From the NCBI GenBank assembly GCA_023384095.1, contig JAHDXT010000018.1, forward strand, positions 1-63,314: a stretch of DNA of 63,314 nucleotides, given 5' to 3'. This DNA is from Hyphomicrobiaceae bacterium (GTDB lineage Bacteria > Pseudomonadota > Alphaproteobacteria > Rhizobiales > Hyphomicrobiaceae). Below the pieces are notes generated by a model that was not told where the DNA came from, ran no database searches, and saw only the letters and a program-made list of their open reading frames with translations. Of the stretch, positions 43,334-53,614 are shown piece after piece. The first letter of the stretch is position 1; every line of letters starts with the position of its first letter. The translations under genes and the position numbers were made by a program.

Positions 43334-44469
43334 CGATGCCTGCTCCCGCTCGGCCGGGCATGCCGTTCGACGACGTGGACACACCGGCGCTGATCGTCGA
43401 CCTCGACGCGCTCGAGCGCAATCTCGAGCGCATGGCCGATCTGGCCGGGCGGCACGGCGTGCGCCTCCGCCCGCACGCCAAGACCCACAAGTCGCCCGTC
43501 ATCGCGCTCAGGCAGATGGCGCTCGGCGCCGTGGGTGTCTGCTGCCAGAAGGTGTCCGAAGCCGAGACCATGGTGCGAGGCGGCGTCGGCGACGTGCTGC
43601 TCACGAACGAGATCGCGGGCGCGCGCAAGCTCGAGCGGCTGGCCTGGCTGGCGCACGAGGCGCGCGTCGGGGTGTGCACGGACAGCCTCGCCAACGTGCG
43701 CGACCTCGAGAGGGCGGCGGCTCGCGCCGGCGTTCGCCTCGACGTGCTCGTCGAGATCGACTGCGGCGGCCGGCGCTGCGGGGCCGCCCCGGGCCGGCCC
43801 GCCACGGAAATCGCCTGCGCCATCGCGGGCTCGCCCCATCTCAGCTTCGCCGGCCTGCATGCCTACCACGGCTCGGCCCAGCATTTCCGCACGGGCGAGG
43901 AGCGCCGAGACGCCATCGCACTCGCCGGCGGGCTCGTTCAGGAAACGCTCGCGGTGCTCGGCCGCGAGGGCCTGTCCTGCCGCATCGTCGGCGGCGCCGG
44001 CACGGGCACCTTCGAGCTCGAGGCCGCAAGCGGCATCTGGAACGAGCTGCAGCCCGGCTCCTACGTCTTCATGGACGCCGACTACGCCCGCAACCAGAAG
44101 GCGGACGGCGGGCGCTTCGACAGCTTCGAGCACGCCCTGTTCGTGCTGGCGACGGTAATGAGCACGCCGTCGCCGGAGCGCGCCATCCTCGACGCCGGGC
44201 ACAAGGCGCTCAGCAACGACTCCGGCTTTCCCGAGGTGCCCGGATTGCCGGGCGCTAAGTACCATCGCCCGTCGGATGAGCACGGCATCCTGGATCTGAC
44301 CGGTTGCGAGCACCGCCCGGGCCTCGGCGACAAGCTGCTGCTGATCCCCGGCCACTGCGACCCGACCGTCAACCTCCACGACTGGTATGTGGGTGTCCGC
44401 GGCCTCCACACCCCCGGCGCACACGTTGCGTCGGTCTGGCGCGTCGCTGCGCGCGGCGCCATCTTCTGA
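43330..44469 (+). CDS. D-threonine aldolase-like PLP enzyme (DSD1 family)
   Basis: 379 residues. It has the alanine-racemase-type barrel with the PLP-binding Lys in RLRPHAKTHKSP. The C-terminal domain has LLIPGHCDPTVNLHDWYVGVRG, whose HC...D pattern provides the metal site of D-threonine aldolase and D-serine dehydratase (DSD1). It should cleave or deaminate a D-hydroxy-amino acid. GTG 43330, with GAGGAG 8 bases upstream, overlaps the previous stop; ATG 43336 is the alternative. Confidence 0.9.
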   Translation: MTMPAPARPGMPFDDVDTPALIVDLDALERNLERMADLAGRHGVRLRPHAKTHKSPVIALRQMALGAVGVCCQKVSEAETMVRGGVGDVLLTNEIAGARKLERLAWLAHEARVGVCTDSLANVRDLERAAARAGVRLDVLVEIDCGGRRCGAAPGRPATEIACAIAGSPHLSFAGLHAYHGSAQHFRTGEERRDAIALAGGLVQETLAVLGREGLSCRIVGGAGTGTFELEAASGIWNELQPGSYVFMDADYARNQKADGGRFDSFEHALFVLATVMSTPSPERAILDAGHKALSNDSGFPEVPGLPGAKYHRPSDEHGILDLTGCEHRPGLGDKLLLIPGHCDPTVNLHDWYVGVRGLHTPGAHVASVWRVAARGAIF

Positions 44470-44570
44470 CGCGAGCCGTATCCGCCCCCGCATTCGGCTC
44501 GGGCCGGGCTATTGCAGCGCGCCGATCCTTCCCCAAATGACTGGTCGTGTTCAATCGCCAGGAGACCGCG

Positions 44571-45272
44571 ATGACCCCCGACGAACGTCAGCTCATCTCC
44601 GGACTGTTCGAGCGCATGCGCGCCTTCGGCGCGCCCGAGAAGGACGGCGAGGCGGAGGCGCTGATCCGGCAGTCGGTTAGAGAGATCCCGGACGCGCCCT
44701 ACATGCTCGTGCAGTCGGTGCTCGTTCAGGAGCACGCGCTGCAGCAGGCCGACCAGCGCATTCGGGAGCTCGAGGCGCGGACCGCCGAGCTCGAGACCCG
44801 AGCGGCGCGGGCGCCGGCGCAGCCAGGCGGCTTCCTCGGCGGCCTGTTCGGCGGCGGCGTCACGTCCGAAGGGCCGGCGCGGCCGAAGAGCCGCGGCAGC
44901 GTGCCTTCGGCGGGCACCCGCCACCCGTCCGGCGCGTCCGCCGGAAGCGGCCCCATCGGGGCGCCACGCCGGCCGGTCGGCGCTCAGGCGCAGGCCGCCC
45001 CGGGCGCTGGCGGCAGCTTCCTCCAGTCCGCGATGGCGACCGCAGCCGGGGTGGCCGGCGGCATGCTGCTTGCCGGCAGCATCTCCAGCATGCTGGGCGG
45101 CGGGTCCTCGGCCGAGGCAGCCAAGGGCAGCGATTCCTCGAGCCAGCAGCCCCCGCAGGACCAGGCGCAGGACGCCGCCCATACCAGCGGTGACGAAGGC
45201 GATCCCGACCTCCAGGACTCCGGCTACGAGACGGAGGCAGGCGACTGGGGACTCGACGACCTCGACATCTGA
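44571..45272 (+). CDS. DUF2076 family protein
   Basis: 233 residues. The N-terminus MTPDERQLISGLFERMRAFG...DAPYMLVQSVLVQEHALQQADQRIRELE is characteristic of DUF2076, with a coiled coil at about 55-80. A Gly/Pro/Ser-rich linker follows, then MATAAGVAGGMLLAGSISSMLGGG, a Gly-rich hydrophobic segment, and an acidic tail ending GDWGLDDLDI. Function is not known. AGGAG precedes ATG 44571. Confidence 0.85.
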   Translation: MTPDERQLISGLFERMRAFGAPEKDGEAEALIRQSVREIPDAPYMLVQSVLVQEHALQQADQRIRELEARTAELETRAARAPAQPGGFLGGLFGGGVTSEGPARPKSRGSVPSAGTRHPSGASAGSGPIGAPRRPVGAQAQAAPGAGGSFLQSAMATAAGVAGGMLLAGSISSMLGGGSSAEAAKGSDSSSQQPPQDQAQDAAHTSGDEGDPDLQDSGYETEAGDWGLDDLDI

Positions 45273-45497
45273 GCAGCGGCAGCTCTCGTGATTCAGATCG
45301 AGAAATCCGCTCGCAACCAAGCCGCAAGCACGGGCGAGCTTCGGAACCTGGGTACTGGCGAGCGGCCGCCGCCTGCGGGCGCTGGCCAGACGCTGGCCAT
45401 GCCCCTCAGGATGCGGCCCGGCATCAACTTTGCGGAGGGGCTAAGCCACGGTGCGGCTCGCCGGCGATGCACGGTGAAGCGAAAGGCTGACGCGATC

Positions 45498-46118
45498 ATG
45501 AGCCACCAGGACGTCCCGCCCGAGTTCAGGATCATGCCGAAAGTCGGCGTCTCTCCGGACGACCGCATGCCGGCGCTGCCGGCGGAGCGGATGACGGAGG
45601 CGCAGCGCTCCGTCGCGGCCGAGTTCCGGGAGAAGCGCGGGCACGACATCGACGGGCCGTTCCTTGCTCTCATCCGCAGCCCCGAGATCTTCAAGGCGGC
45701 CGACCATCTTGGCCGCTACCTGCGGTTTCAAAGCCCGGTCCCCGCGAAGCTGAAGGAGCTGGCGATCCTCGTCACGGCGCGGCGCTGGACGCAGCAGTAC
45801 GAGTGGCATGCCCACCGGCAGGTCGCCATGCACGCGGGCCTCGCGCCCGAAACCGCCGACGCGATCGCCGAGGGGCGCCGGCCCGACCGCCTCGCCGATG
45901 ACGAGGACGCGATCTATGCCTTCTGCAGTGAATTGCACGCCAACGGCGCCGTCTGCGATCGGACCTACGCGCGGGTGACGGCTCTGTTCGGCGATCAGGG
46001 CGCCATCGACCTGTGCGCCATCTGCGGGCACTACTCCCTTCTCGCCATGATCCTCAACGTCGCCCGCACGCCGCTCCCCGAAGGCGCGACGCCGCCGCTG
46101 AAGGAGTTTCCGGGGTAG
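45498..46118 (+). CDS. carboxymuconolactone decarboxylase family protein
   Basis: 206 residues of the AhpD/carboxymuconolactone decarboxylase fold. The core is SPVPAKLKELAILVTARRWTQQYEWHAHRQVAMHAGLAPETADAI, with the E-x-H pattern. It lacks the CxxC of AhpD in the core, so a peroxidase partner role is unlikely. The substrate is unknown. ATG 45498 fits the family; the frame is open to 45288 with no better start. The 225-base gap before it holds no gene. Confidence 0.82.
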   Translation: MSHQDVPPEFRIMPKVGVSPDDRMPALPAERMTEAQRSVAAEFREKRGHDIDGPFLALIRSPEIFKAADHLGRYLRFQSPVPAKLKELAILVTARRWTQQYEWHAHRQVAMHAGLAPETADAIAEGRRPDRLADDEDAIYAFCSELHANGAVCDRTYARVTALFGDQGAIDLCAICGHYSLLAMILNVARTPLPEGATPPLKEFPG

Positions 46119-46239
46119 CGGAAGACTGGCCGACTCCATCCTCCGCGGGGGGCAGACCCGCGGGATCTGAAACGAAACTGAAGGGGTCAAACCTCCGATC
46201 AGCGTCGACGCCAGTATTCCGCTTGGTCCCTTTGCCCTT

Positions 46240-46328
46240 CCGTCATGGCCGCGAAGGCGGCCATCCACGCAACTCTCCACACCTGATCTGCGGCGTGTCG
46301 TGGATTCCCGCCTCCGCGGGAATGACGG
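46240..46328. repeat. intergenic palindrome, CGTCAT...ATGACG type
   Basis: CGTCAT at 46241 pairs with ATGACG near 46327, with GATTCCCGCCTCCGCGGGAATGACGG on the right. Related to 42262-42418 and 61895-61950. It lies between the convergent decarboxylase-like and gltX genes. Confidence 0.65.
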
Positions 46329-46399
46329 TGTGGGTATGCAGTGGGAATCGTTTCGTCATCGAGGGTCGGCAAAGCCGGTGAGTGGCTCACCTCCAAGCC

Positions 46400-47770
46400 C
46401 TATGCCGTCTCGCCTTTGAGCCGAGCCGCGGCCCGGCCGGGGCCGATCAGGGGCAGGAGGGCTTTTAGCTCCGGGCCCTGCTCGCGGCCGGTGAGGGCCA
46501 GCCGGAGCGGGTGGAACAGAGCGCGGCCCTTGCGCCCGGTGTCGGCACTGACGGCTGCGGTCCAGGTTTCCCAGACGCTCTCGTCCCACGGAGGGGGCGG
46601 CAGCAGCTCGGCGGCGCGGGCGCAGAATTGCTGGTCCTCGATGACCGGCCGGACCGGCTGTGAAATCACAGCCCACCATTCCACGGCATTGCCGATACGG
46701 GTGACGTTGCCGCGCACCGCGAGCCAGAACGCCTCCCCGCCGGTGACGCCGCGGGCTTCGAGCCGGTCGGCGACCGCCCGATAGGGCGTCGAGTGAAGGA
46801 GACGGGCATTCAGCGACCGCAGCTCCGCCTCGTCGAATCGGGCCGGCGCGCGCGAGATCGACTCCAGATCCACGAGGGCGGCGAGCTCGTCCAGGCTCCG
46901 GTGCGGCTCGATGGCCTCGGACGTGCCGAGCAGCGCGGCCTGGCTCACGATCGCCATTGGCTCGAAGCCGGCATCGCGCAAGGCCGCGACCGAGAGGTGC
47001 CCGAGCCGCTTCGACAGCGCCTGCCCGGTGGCATCGACCAGCAGTGAGTGGTGCCCGAAGGCCGGCGGCTCGGCGCCCAGCGCCTCGAAAAGCTGGATCT
47101 GCACGCCGGTATTGGTGACGTGGTCCTCGCCGCGGATGACGTGCGTGACGCCGAATTCGATGTCGTCCACCACGCTCGTGAAGGTGTAGAGAAACGTGCC
47201 GTCGGCGCGGATGAGCACCGGATCGGAAAGAGATCCAACGTCGACCGACTGGTCCCGGCGCACCAGGTCGACCCAGCTCACCAGCGTCGGCAGCGGCTCC
47301 AGCGGTTCCCCCGGCTCCGTATTGGCGAGCCGAAAGCGCCAGTAGGGGCGGCGGCCTTCCGCCTCGAGCTTCCCCCGCTCCTCCTCCGTCAGCTTCAGCG
47401 CGGCGCGGTCGTAGATGGGCGGGGAGCCGCGCGCGAGCTGGCGCTTGCGGCGCCGGTCGAGCTCATCGGCGGTCTCGTAGCAGGGATAGAGCCGGCCGGC
47501 TCGCTTCAGCTCGCCGGCGATCTCGTCATAGCGCGCCGTTCGCGCCGACTGGCGCTCCCCGCGCGCCCAGGTGAGGCCGAGCCATGTCAGATCCTCGCGG
47601 ATGGCGGCGGCGAGTTCGTCGGTCGAGCGCTGGCGGTCGGTGTCGTCCAGGCGGAGGATGAAGGTGCCGCCGTGCTTTCGCGCGTAGAGCCAGTTGAGCA
47701 CGGCCGTGCGCACGTTGCCGATATGCAGGCGGCCCGTGGGGCTCGGCGCGAAGCGGACGACGACGCTCAT
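46400..47770 (-). CDS. gltX: glutamate--tRNA ligase
   Basis: 456 residues. It charges tRNA with glutamate. [26 protein letters not shown] contains the HIGH motif, and [20 protein letters not shown] the KMSKS-like loop. The C-terminal anticodon-binding region is present. Many alphaproteobacteria carry two gltX copies, and this one looks like a complete standard copy. The gene starts 3 bases after the nadE stop, so the two are co-transcribed. Confidence 0.96.
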   Translation of the reverse strand: MSVVVRFAPSPTGRLHIGNVRTAVLNWLYARKHGGTFILRLDDTDRQRSTDELAAAIREDLTWLGLTWARGERQSARTARYDEIAGELKRAGRLYPCYETADELDRRRKRQLARGSPPIYDRAALKLTEEERGKLEAEGRRPYWRFRLANTEPGEPLEPLPTLVSWVDLVRRDQSVDVGSLSDPVLIRADGTFLYTFTSVVDDIEFGVTHVIRGEDHVTNTGVQIQLFEALGAEPPAFGHHSLLVDATGQALSKRLGHLSVAALRDAGFEPMAIVSQAALLGTSEAIEPHRSLDELAALVDLESISRAPARFDEAELRSLNARLLHSTPYRAVADRLEARGVTGGEAFWLAVRGNVTRIGNAVEWWAVISQPVRPVIEDQQFCARAAELLPPPPWDESVWETWTAAVSADTGRKGRALFHPLRLALTGREQGPELKALLPLIGPGRAAARLKGETA

Positions 47771-47772
47771 GG

Positions 47773-49509
47773 CTAGAAGACCTCGCCGCCCTCGGCTCGC
47801 GGCGCAACCAGGCGCGGTGCAGGTGCTGCGCGCGGCTCAGAACCCGAGGGCTCGACGCTTTCGCGAAACTTATTGGTGATCGGATAGCGCCGGTCGCGGC
47901 CGAAGCTGCGCGAGGTGATCTTGACGCCGGGCGCCGCCTGCCGGCGTTTGTACTCGGCGAGGTAGAGCATGCGCTCGACGCGCTTTACCGTATCGGGCGC
48001 GTGACCGCGGGCGACGATCTCCGGCAGCGGCGTCTCGTGCTCGACGAGGCACTCGAGGATGTCGTCGAGCACCTCGTAGGGCGGCAGCGTATCCTGGTCG
48101 GTCTGGTTCTCGCGCAGCTCCGCGGACGGCGCCCTCGACAGGATTCTCTCAGGGATGACGATGCCGCCCGGGCCCTTGCCGCCTTTCGGCACGTTGGCGT
48201 TGCGCCAGCGGGCGAGGCGGTAGACCTGCAGCTTGTAGAGGTCCTTGATGGGGTTGAAGCCGCCGTTCATGTCGCCGTAGAGCGTGGCGTAGCCCACCGA
48301 CATCTCGGACTTGTTGCCGGTGGTCACCAGCATGCTGCCGAGCTTGTTGGAGATCGCCATCAGCATCGAGCCGCGCACGCGGCTCTGGATGTTCTCTTCC
48401 GCAATGTCGGGCGGACGGCCGGCGAACAGGCGCCCGAGCGCTGTCGCGAAGCCCGCGACGGGCGCCTCGATCGGCAGGACCTCATAGCTCGTGCCGAGCG
48501 CCTCGGCGCAGGCCGCCGCATCGGACAGACTCTCGTTCGAGGTGTAGCGGTAGGGCAGCATGTAGCAGCCCACGCGCTCCGGCCCCAGCGCATCGACCGA
48601 TAGGGCGGCCACCAGCGCGGAATCGACGCCGCCGGACAAGCCCAGGACGACACCCGGAAAGCCGTTCTTGTCGACATAATCACGCAAGCCCAGCACACAG
48701 GCCTGATAGGCGGCGGCCGCGCCTTCCTCGGCGACCGCCCTGGGCTCAGGCCTGCAGCGCCAGCCGCCGGCGCCCTGCTCCCATTCGGTGAGCACGACCG
48801 CCTCCTCCCAAGACGGGAGCTGCACGGCGAGGCTCGAGTCGGCGTTGAGCACGAACGATGCGCCGTCGAACACCAGCTCGTCCTGGCCGCCGACCTGGTT
48901 GAGGTAGGCGAGCGGCAGGCCGCTCTCGGCGATGCGGGCGACGGCGACGTTCATCCGCAGATCGGGCTTGGTCCAGTCGAAAGGCGAGCCGTTGGGCGTA
49001 ACGATGATCTCGGCACCGCATTCCTGCAGGCACTCGACGACCTCGTCCTTCCACAAGTCCTCGCAGATCGGTGCGCCGATCCGCACCCCGCGCACGTTGA
49101 CGGGACCTGGCAACGGGCCGGCACGGAAGACGCGCTTCTCGTCGAAGACGCCGTAATTCGGCAGATCGACCTTGTAGCGCACCGCCTGCACCGCCCCGTC
49201 ATCGATCAGCGCCACCGCGTTGTAGACGTGGCCATCATCCGGCCAGACGGTGCCGATCAACAGCGCTAGACCCGTGGGCAGATCATGCGCCAGTGCCTCG
49301 AGGCCCGCGCGCGCAGCCGCGGCGAACGCCGGCTTGAGCACGAGGTCTTCGGGGGGATAGCCGGTCGCGAACAGCTCGGGAAACACGATGAGGTCGGCGC
49401 CGAGCCCGGCTGCCTGCGCCTGCGCATGCCGCGCCTTCTCGAGGTTTCCGGCGATGTCGCCGACCACCGGATTGAGCTGGGCCAGCGCTATTCTGAAGGT
49501 TCTGGACAT
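47773..49509 (-). CDS. nadE: glutamine-dependent NAD+ synthetase
   Basis: 578 residues, a two-domain enzyme. The N-terminal nitrilase-type domain releases ammonia from glutamine, with Glu in [14 protein letters not shown] and Cys in GAPICEDLW. The C-terminal synthetase domain has the P-loop [15 protein letters not shown] and makes NAD+ from deamido-NAD+. [19 protein letters not shown] is the usual start. The stop is 3 bases before gltX. An unusual palindrome lies just upstream (49541-49585). Confidence 0.97.
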   Translation of the reverse strand: MSRTFRIALAQLNPVVGDIAGNLEKARHAQAQAAGLGADLIVFPELFATGYPPEDLVLKPAFAAAARAGLEALAHDLPTGLALLIGTVWPDDGHVYNAVALIDDGAVQAVRYKVDLPNYGVFDEKRVFRAGPLPGPVNVRGVRIGAPICEDLWKDEVVECLQECGAEIIVTPNGSPFDWTKPDLRMNVAVARIAESGLPLAYLNQVGGQDELVFDGASFVLNADSSLAVQLPSWEEAVVLTEWEQGAGGWRCRPEPRAVAEEGAAAAYQACVLGLRDYVDKNGFPGVVLGLSGGVDSALVAALSVDALGPERVGCYMLPYRYTSNESLSDAAACAEALGTSYEVLPIEAPVAGFATALGRLFAGRPPDIAEENIQSRVRGSMLMAISNKLGSMLVTTGNKSEMSVGYATLYGDMNGGFNPIKDLYKLQVYRLARWRNANVPKGGKGPGGIVIPERILSRAPSAELRENQTDQDTLPPYEVLDDILECLVEHETPLPEIVARGHAPDTVKRVERMLYLAEYKRRQAAPGVKITSRSFGRDRRYPITNKFRESVEPSGSEPRAAPAPRLVAPRAEGGEVF

Positions 49510-49540
49510 GGGTGAGAATTTAGAGCGAAAGAGGCCAATA

Positions 49541-49585
49541 GCGAATGGCGAACAGGGAGCTCAGGACCTTCGGTTCGCCATTCGC
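49541..49585. repeat. heptamer-repeat hairpin
   Basis: Arms GCGAATGGCGAAC (49541-49553) and GTTCGCCATTCGC (49573-49585) are perfectly complementary. The arms are built from GCGAATG-type 7-base words, like the hairpin at 6129-6216. It lies in the 90-base gap between nadE and the DAHP synthase gene, both on the minus strand. Confidence 0.75.
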
Positions 49586-49599
49586 CATCCATCCATCGC

Positions 49600-50985
49600 T
49601 CACGCCCATGCCGTTGAAGCTGACGGCTCGATGTGCGCCGCCCGCTCCTGCTTCAAGCGCTCGGCGATGAGGAAAGCCAGCTCGAGCGCCTGATCGGCGT
49701 TGAGCCGCGGGTCGCAGTGCGTGTGATAGCGGTCGGAGAGATCGGCCTCGGAGATCGCGTTCGCGCCGCCGGTGCACTCGGTGACGTTCTGCCCGGTCAT
49801 CTCGACGTGGATGCCGCCGGCGTGCGTGCCCTCGCCGCGATGCAGGTCGAAGAACAGATCCACCTCCTTCAGGATGCGGTCGAACGGGCGCGTCTTGTAG
49901 CCCGAGACGGCGTTGATCGTGTTGCCGTGCATCGGGTCGCAGGACCATACCACCGTGCGGCCCGCCTTGCGCACGGCACGGATCAGCTTCGGCAGGTGGG
50001 CCTCGATCTTGTCCGCGCCGAAGCGGCAGATCAGCGTCAGCCGTCCCGCATCGTCCTTGGGATTGAGGAGGTCGATGAGCCGCAGCAGGCCGTCCGGGTC
50101 GAGCGAGGGGCCGCACTTGAGGCCGATCGGGTTGCGGATGCCGCGACAGAACTCGACGTGCGCGTTGTCGGCCTGACGGGTGCGGTCGCCGATCCACAAC
50201 ATGTGGCCCGAGGTGGCGTACCAGTCGCCGCTGGTCGAATCGAGGCGCGTCATCGCCTGCTCGAAGCCGAGCAGCAGCGCCTCGTGGCTGGTATAGGCGT
50301 TGGTGGTCCTGAGCTGCGGCGTGTTCTCGGAGGTGATGCCGCACGCCCGCATGAAGATCAGCGTCTCCGTGATGCGGTCGGCCAGCACCTGGTAGCGGTG
50401 GCTCTGCGGCGAGTCCTTGACGAAGCCCAGCGTCCACTGGTGCACGCGCTCCAGGTCGGCGTAGCCGCCCATGGCGAAGGCGCGGACCAGGTTCAGCGTG
50501 GCCGCGGCCTGCCGGTAGGCCTGGAGCTGCCGGCGCGGGTCGGGCGTGCGTGCTTCCATCGTGAACTCGGCGCCGTTGATGATGTCGCCGCGGTAGCTCG
50601 GCAGCTCGACGCCGCCGTGCTTCTCCACGGGCGACGAGCGCGGCTTGGCGAACTGGCCGGCGAGGCGCCCGACCTTCACCACCGGCGAGCCGCCCGCATA
50701 GGTCAGCACCACCGCCATCTGCAGGAAAACGCGGAAGAAGTCGCGGATGTTGTCGGCCCGGTGCTCGAGGAAGCTCTCGGCGCAGTCGCCCCCCTGCAGC
50801 AGGAAGCCGTTGCCGGCTGCGACGTCGGCCAGGGCCTTTTTGAGTTGGCGCGCCTCGCCGGCGAACACCAGCGGCGGGAACGTGGCGAGCTTGGCCTCCA
50901 CCTCGCCGAGTGCGGCCTTGTCCGGGTAGTCTGGAACCTGGATGATCGGCTTCGATCTCCAGCTATCAGGGGACCACGCCCGCAT
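49600..50985 (-). CDS. aroG: class II 3-deoxy-7-phosphoheptulonate synthase
   Basis: 461 residues. It condenses phosphoenolpyruvate and erythrose 4-phosphate, the first step of aromatic amino acid synthesis. The class II pattern is clear: [37 protein letters not shown], then [13 protein letters not shown]-like, [36 protein letters not shown] and [16 protein letters not shown] 50985 has GGGAG upstream. Class II DAHP synthases occur in many alphaproteobacteria and plants. Confidence 0.96.
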   Translation of the reverse strand: MRAWSPDSWRSKPIIQVPDYPDKAALGEVEAKLATFPPLVFAGEARQLKKALADVAAGNGFLLQGGDCAESFLEHRADNIRDFFRVFLQMAVVLTYAGGSPVVKVGRLAGQFAKPRSSPVEKHGGVELPSYRGDIINGAEFTMEARTPDPRRQLQAYRQAAATLNLVRAFAMGGYADLERVHQWTLGFVKDSPQSHRYQVLADRITETLIFMRACGITSENTPQLRTTNAYTSHEALLLGFEQAMTRLDSTSGDWYATSGHMLWIGDRTRQADNAHVEFCRGIRNPIGLKCGPSLDPDGLLRLIDLLNPKDDAGRLTLICRFGADKIEAHLPKLIRAVRKAGRTVVWSCDPMHGNTINAVSGYKTRPFDRILKEVDLFFDLHRGEGTHAGGIHVEMTGQNVTECTGGANAISEADLSDRYHTHCDPRLNADQALELAFLIAERLKQERAAHIEPSASTAWA

Positions 50986-51323
50986 TGCAACGCTCCCAGA
51001 TGGCTTGCGCGCGGGCCGGCCGGCATCAGGTGTCCGGCGCCCCCGCAACGACGTGCTAGTTAAGCTTTCCGGCGCTTATATGCCAATCCCGTGCGTCGAG
51101 CCAGCGCGCTTCGCGGGCGAGGCTTGCGGCATGCCCCAGACCCCTGCGCGGGCACGCATTTCCGCCACTCACCGGCGCCCCCACTTGCGCTGCCGACATG
51201 CGGCTTGCTTCGCCTTGGAATCGACCATGTGGCGTGGCATGGGTTCCACCCGGTGGCGGCCATCACGAGTTGCCGCCGCGATGTCACGTATCGCATCCGA
51301 AGCCAAACCAGGGGATCTCGTCC

Positions 51324-52538
51324 ATGCTGAGCTCGGGCCGTGTGTTCATCGGTATGGTGCTGCTCGGTGCAGCCTGGCTGTCGCAGGCGGCCGCGGCACG
51401 CGAGTTCCGCATCTCGCATCAGTGGTCCGCCGACATCGACGCTCGCGACCGCGCCGCCCGCGTGTTCGTTGCCGAGGTGCAGAAACGCCTGCCGGGCATC
51501 ACCTTCAGCATCCACCCGCGTTCCTCGCTCGGCATCAAGCCGGCCGAGCAGTTCGATGCCATGACCGACGGGCGGGCGGAGCTCGCCATCTACCCCCTGT
51601 TCTACGCCTCCAAGAAGGTCCCCGAGTTCTCCATCGGCCTGCTGCCCGGCGTGCCGGCCAACACGGAGCTCGCCTTGCTGCTCAAGGGCTCCGAGTTCGA
51701 GGAAAAAGTCCAGGCCCTCGCCATGGAGAAAGGCGTCCGGATCCTGACCTGGTGGTGGCTCGGCGGTGGCATCGCCAGCCGCACGCAGGAGATCGGCGGC
51801 CCGGAAACCGTAAGGGAAATGTCGATTCGCACCGGCGACAAGGCCTTCGACCTGATGATGCAGGCAGCCGGCGGCGACACGCCGTCCATGGCCTCGACCG
51901 AGATCGCCAAGAAAATGGGCTCGGGCGAGCTGGACTCGGCGCTGACGTCCTACGAGTCGTTCGTGTCCTTCCGGATCTATGAGCACGCCAAGCACGCGAC
52001 GCTCGGCGGCTTCGGAATCTGGACCTCGTTCCAGCCGCTGATCATGTCGAGAGCGGCCTGGGAATCGCTGAGCCCCAAGGAGCAGCAGGCGTTCGAGGAG
52101 GCGGCCGAGATCTCGGACGCCTACTTCGAGGGGACGCAGCGCGACGCCCTGCAGATGGCCGTCGAGGCGTTCACCAAGGCCGGGGCCAACGTGAAGGAGC
52201 TGACGTTCGAAGAGTATGCGGCCTGGCTCAATGTCGCCAAGGTGAGCTCCTGGGAGGAATACCAGAAGATCAGCCCGGTGGCGGCGAGCTTGTTCACGTC
52301 GATGCTGCGCAGCTTCATCGACAGCGACAAACGCGCCAAGGTCAAGCTGGCGCCCGAGGTCCAGCGCCTCCAGCCCAAGCCGGCAGCAGTCCTGCCCAAA
52401 CCGGCTGCAGTTCTGCCCAAGCCGGCAGCAGTCCTGCCCAAGCCGGCTGCAGCCCAGCCTACGCCGGCAGCAACCCAGCCCAAGTCGGCAGCAACCCCGC
52501 CGAAGGCCGTTCCGCAACCGAAGCCCGCCGTCAAGTGA
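51324..52538 (+). CDS. TRAP transporter solute-binding protein (DctP-type), orphan, with a repeat tail
   Basis: 404 residues. A signal peptide (VFIGMVLLGAAWLSQAAAA) precedes a DctP-type binding domain (REFRISHQWSADIDARDRAARVFVAEVQKRLPGITFSIHPRSSLGIKPAEQFDAM). No dctQ or dctM membrane genes are near. The last 50 residues are a KPAAVLP-type tail encoded by six 21-base DNA repeats, which the family does not normally have; it could be a flexible link to the cell wall or a partner (inference). Confidence 0.9.
   Translation: MLSSGRVFIGMVLLGAAWLSQAAAAREFRISHQWSADIDARDRAARVFVAEVQKRLPGITFSIHPRSSLGIKPAEQFDAMTDGRAELAIYPLFYASKKVPEFSIGLLPGVPANTELALLLKGSEFEEKVQALAMEKGVRILTWWWLGGGIASRTQEIGGPETVREMSIRTGDKAFDLMMQAAGGDTPSMASTEIAKKMGSGELDSALTSYESFVSFRIYEHAKHATLGGFGIWTSFQPLIMSRAAWESLSPKEQQAFEEAAEISDAYFEGTQRDALQMAVEAFTKAGANVKELTFEEYAAWLNVAKVSSWEEYQKISPVAASLFTSMLRSFIDSDKRAKVKLAPEVQRLQPKPAAVLPKPAAVLPKPAAVLPKPAAAQPTPAATQPKSAATPPKAVPQPKPAVK
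52373..52498 (+). repeat. 21-base tandem repeat inside the TRAP binding-protein gene
   Basis: Six consecutive 21-base units of the GCCCAAGCCGGCAGCAGTCCT type, the first and third identical. It encodes a seven-residue repeat of the PKPAAVL type. The multiple of three keeps the frame open, so copy number may vary between strains. Confidence 0.85.
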
Positions 52539-52566
52539 CGAGGGCGCCTGCGGCCGGACGGCGGGC

Positions 52567-53601
52567 TCAGGCGCGGGCGGCCGCCGCGGCGTCGGCCAGG
52601 AAGCGGTCGATCGTGGAAGCTTGGGTATCCCAGGAGCACATGAGCCGGCAGCCGGTCGCCCCGAGGAACGTGTAGAACTGCCAGTCCCTGGCCCTGAGCG
52701 CCGCCTGCAGGTCCGGCGCGATTTCGGCGAACACCGCATTGGCCTCGACCGGCGCGATGAGCCTCACGCCCGGCACGTCGATCAGTCCGGTCGCGAGGCG
52801 GTCCGCCATCGCGTTTGCATGGCGTGCGTTGGCGAGCCAGACGCCGCCATCGAGCAGGCCGAGCCACGCCGCCGAGACGAGCCGCATCTTGGAGTTGAGC
52901 TGGCCGGCCTGCTTGATCCGCCAAAGGAACTCGTCCGACAGCGCCCGGTCGAAGAACACGATGCAGTCGCCGACCGCGAGGCCGTTCTTGACGCCGCCGA
53001 AGCACAGGACGTCGACGCCGGCATGCCGGGTGAGATCGGCGGGCGCGCATCCGAGGCGCGCCACCGCGTTGGCGAAGCGGGCGCCGTCCATGTGCACCTT
53101 GAGACCGTGCCGGCGCGCGACTGCCGACAGCTCGCGAAGCTGGACCGGCGTGTAGACGGTTCCGAGCTCGGTGGCCTGCGTGAGAGACAGCGCTGCCGGC
53201 TTGACGTGATGCGGTCCGGAATAGCGCGTCGCCAGTGACTCCACGGCTTCCGGCGTCAGCTTGGCCAGCGGCGTGCCGGCGGTCATCAGCTTCGCCCCGC
53301 CGGTGAAGAACTCGGGCGCGCCCGCTTCATCCGTCTCGACGTGCGAGAAGGCGTGCCCGATCAGCGCGTTGTAGGGACGGCAGAGCTGTGCCAGCGCCAG
53401 CGCGTTGGCCGCGGTGCCATTGAAGACAAAGAATACGTCGCAATCGGCCTCGAACAGGGCCGCGATGCGCTCGCGGGCTTGGCGCGTCCAGCGGTCCTCG
53501 CCGTAACCGGCGGCATGGCCCGCATCGTTGGCTTCGATGAAGCGGGCCAGCGCCGCCGGGCAGATGCCGGCGTTGTTGTCGGAGGCGAACTGCTGTCTCA
53601 T
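52567..53601 (-). CDS. ltaE: low-specificity L-threonine aldolase
   Basis: 344 residues of PLP-dependent fold type I. It splits threonine or allo-threonine to glycine and acetaldehyde. The PLP Lys is in VDVLCFGGVKNGLAVGD, and other family parts are SDNNAGICPAALARFIEAN, HVKPAALSLTQATELGTVY and KVHMDGARFANAVA. ATG 53601 fits the family start (MRQQFASDNN); an upstream TTG or ATG in frame has less support. It ends beside the TRAP gene. Confidence 0.93.
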   Translation of the reverse strand: MRQQFASDNNAGICPAALARFIEANDAGHAAGYGEDRWTRQARERIAALFEADCDVFFVFNGTAANALALAQLCRPYNALIGHAFSHVETDEAGAPEFFTGGAKLMTAGTPLAKLTPEAVESLATRYSGPHHVKPAALSLTQATELGTVYTPVQLRELSAVARRHGLKVHMDGARFANAVARLGCAPADLTRHAGVDVLCFGGVKNGLAVGDCIVFFDRALSDEFLWRIKQAGQLNSKMRLVSAAWLGLLDGGVWLANARHANAMADRLATGLIDVPGVRLIAPVEANAVFAEIAPDLQAALRARDWQFYTFLGATGCRLMCSWDTQASTIDRFLADAAAAARA

Positions 53602-53614
53602 GGTCGAACGTTCG

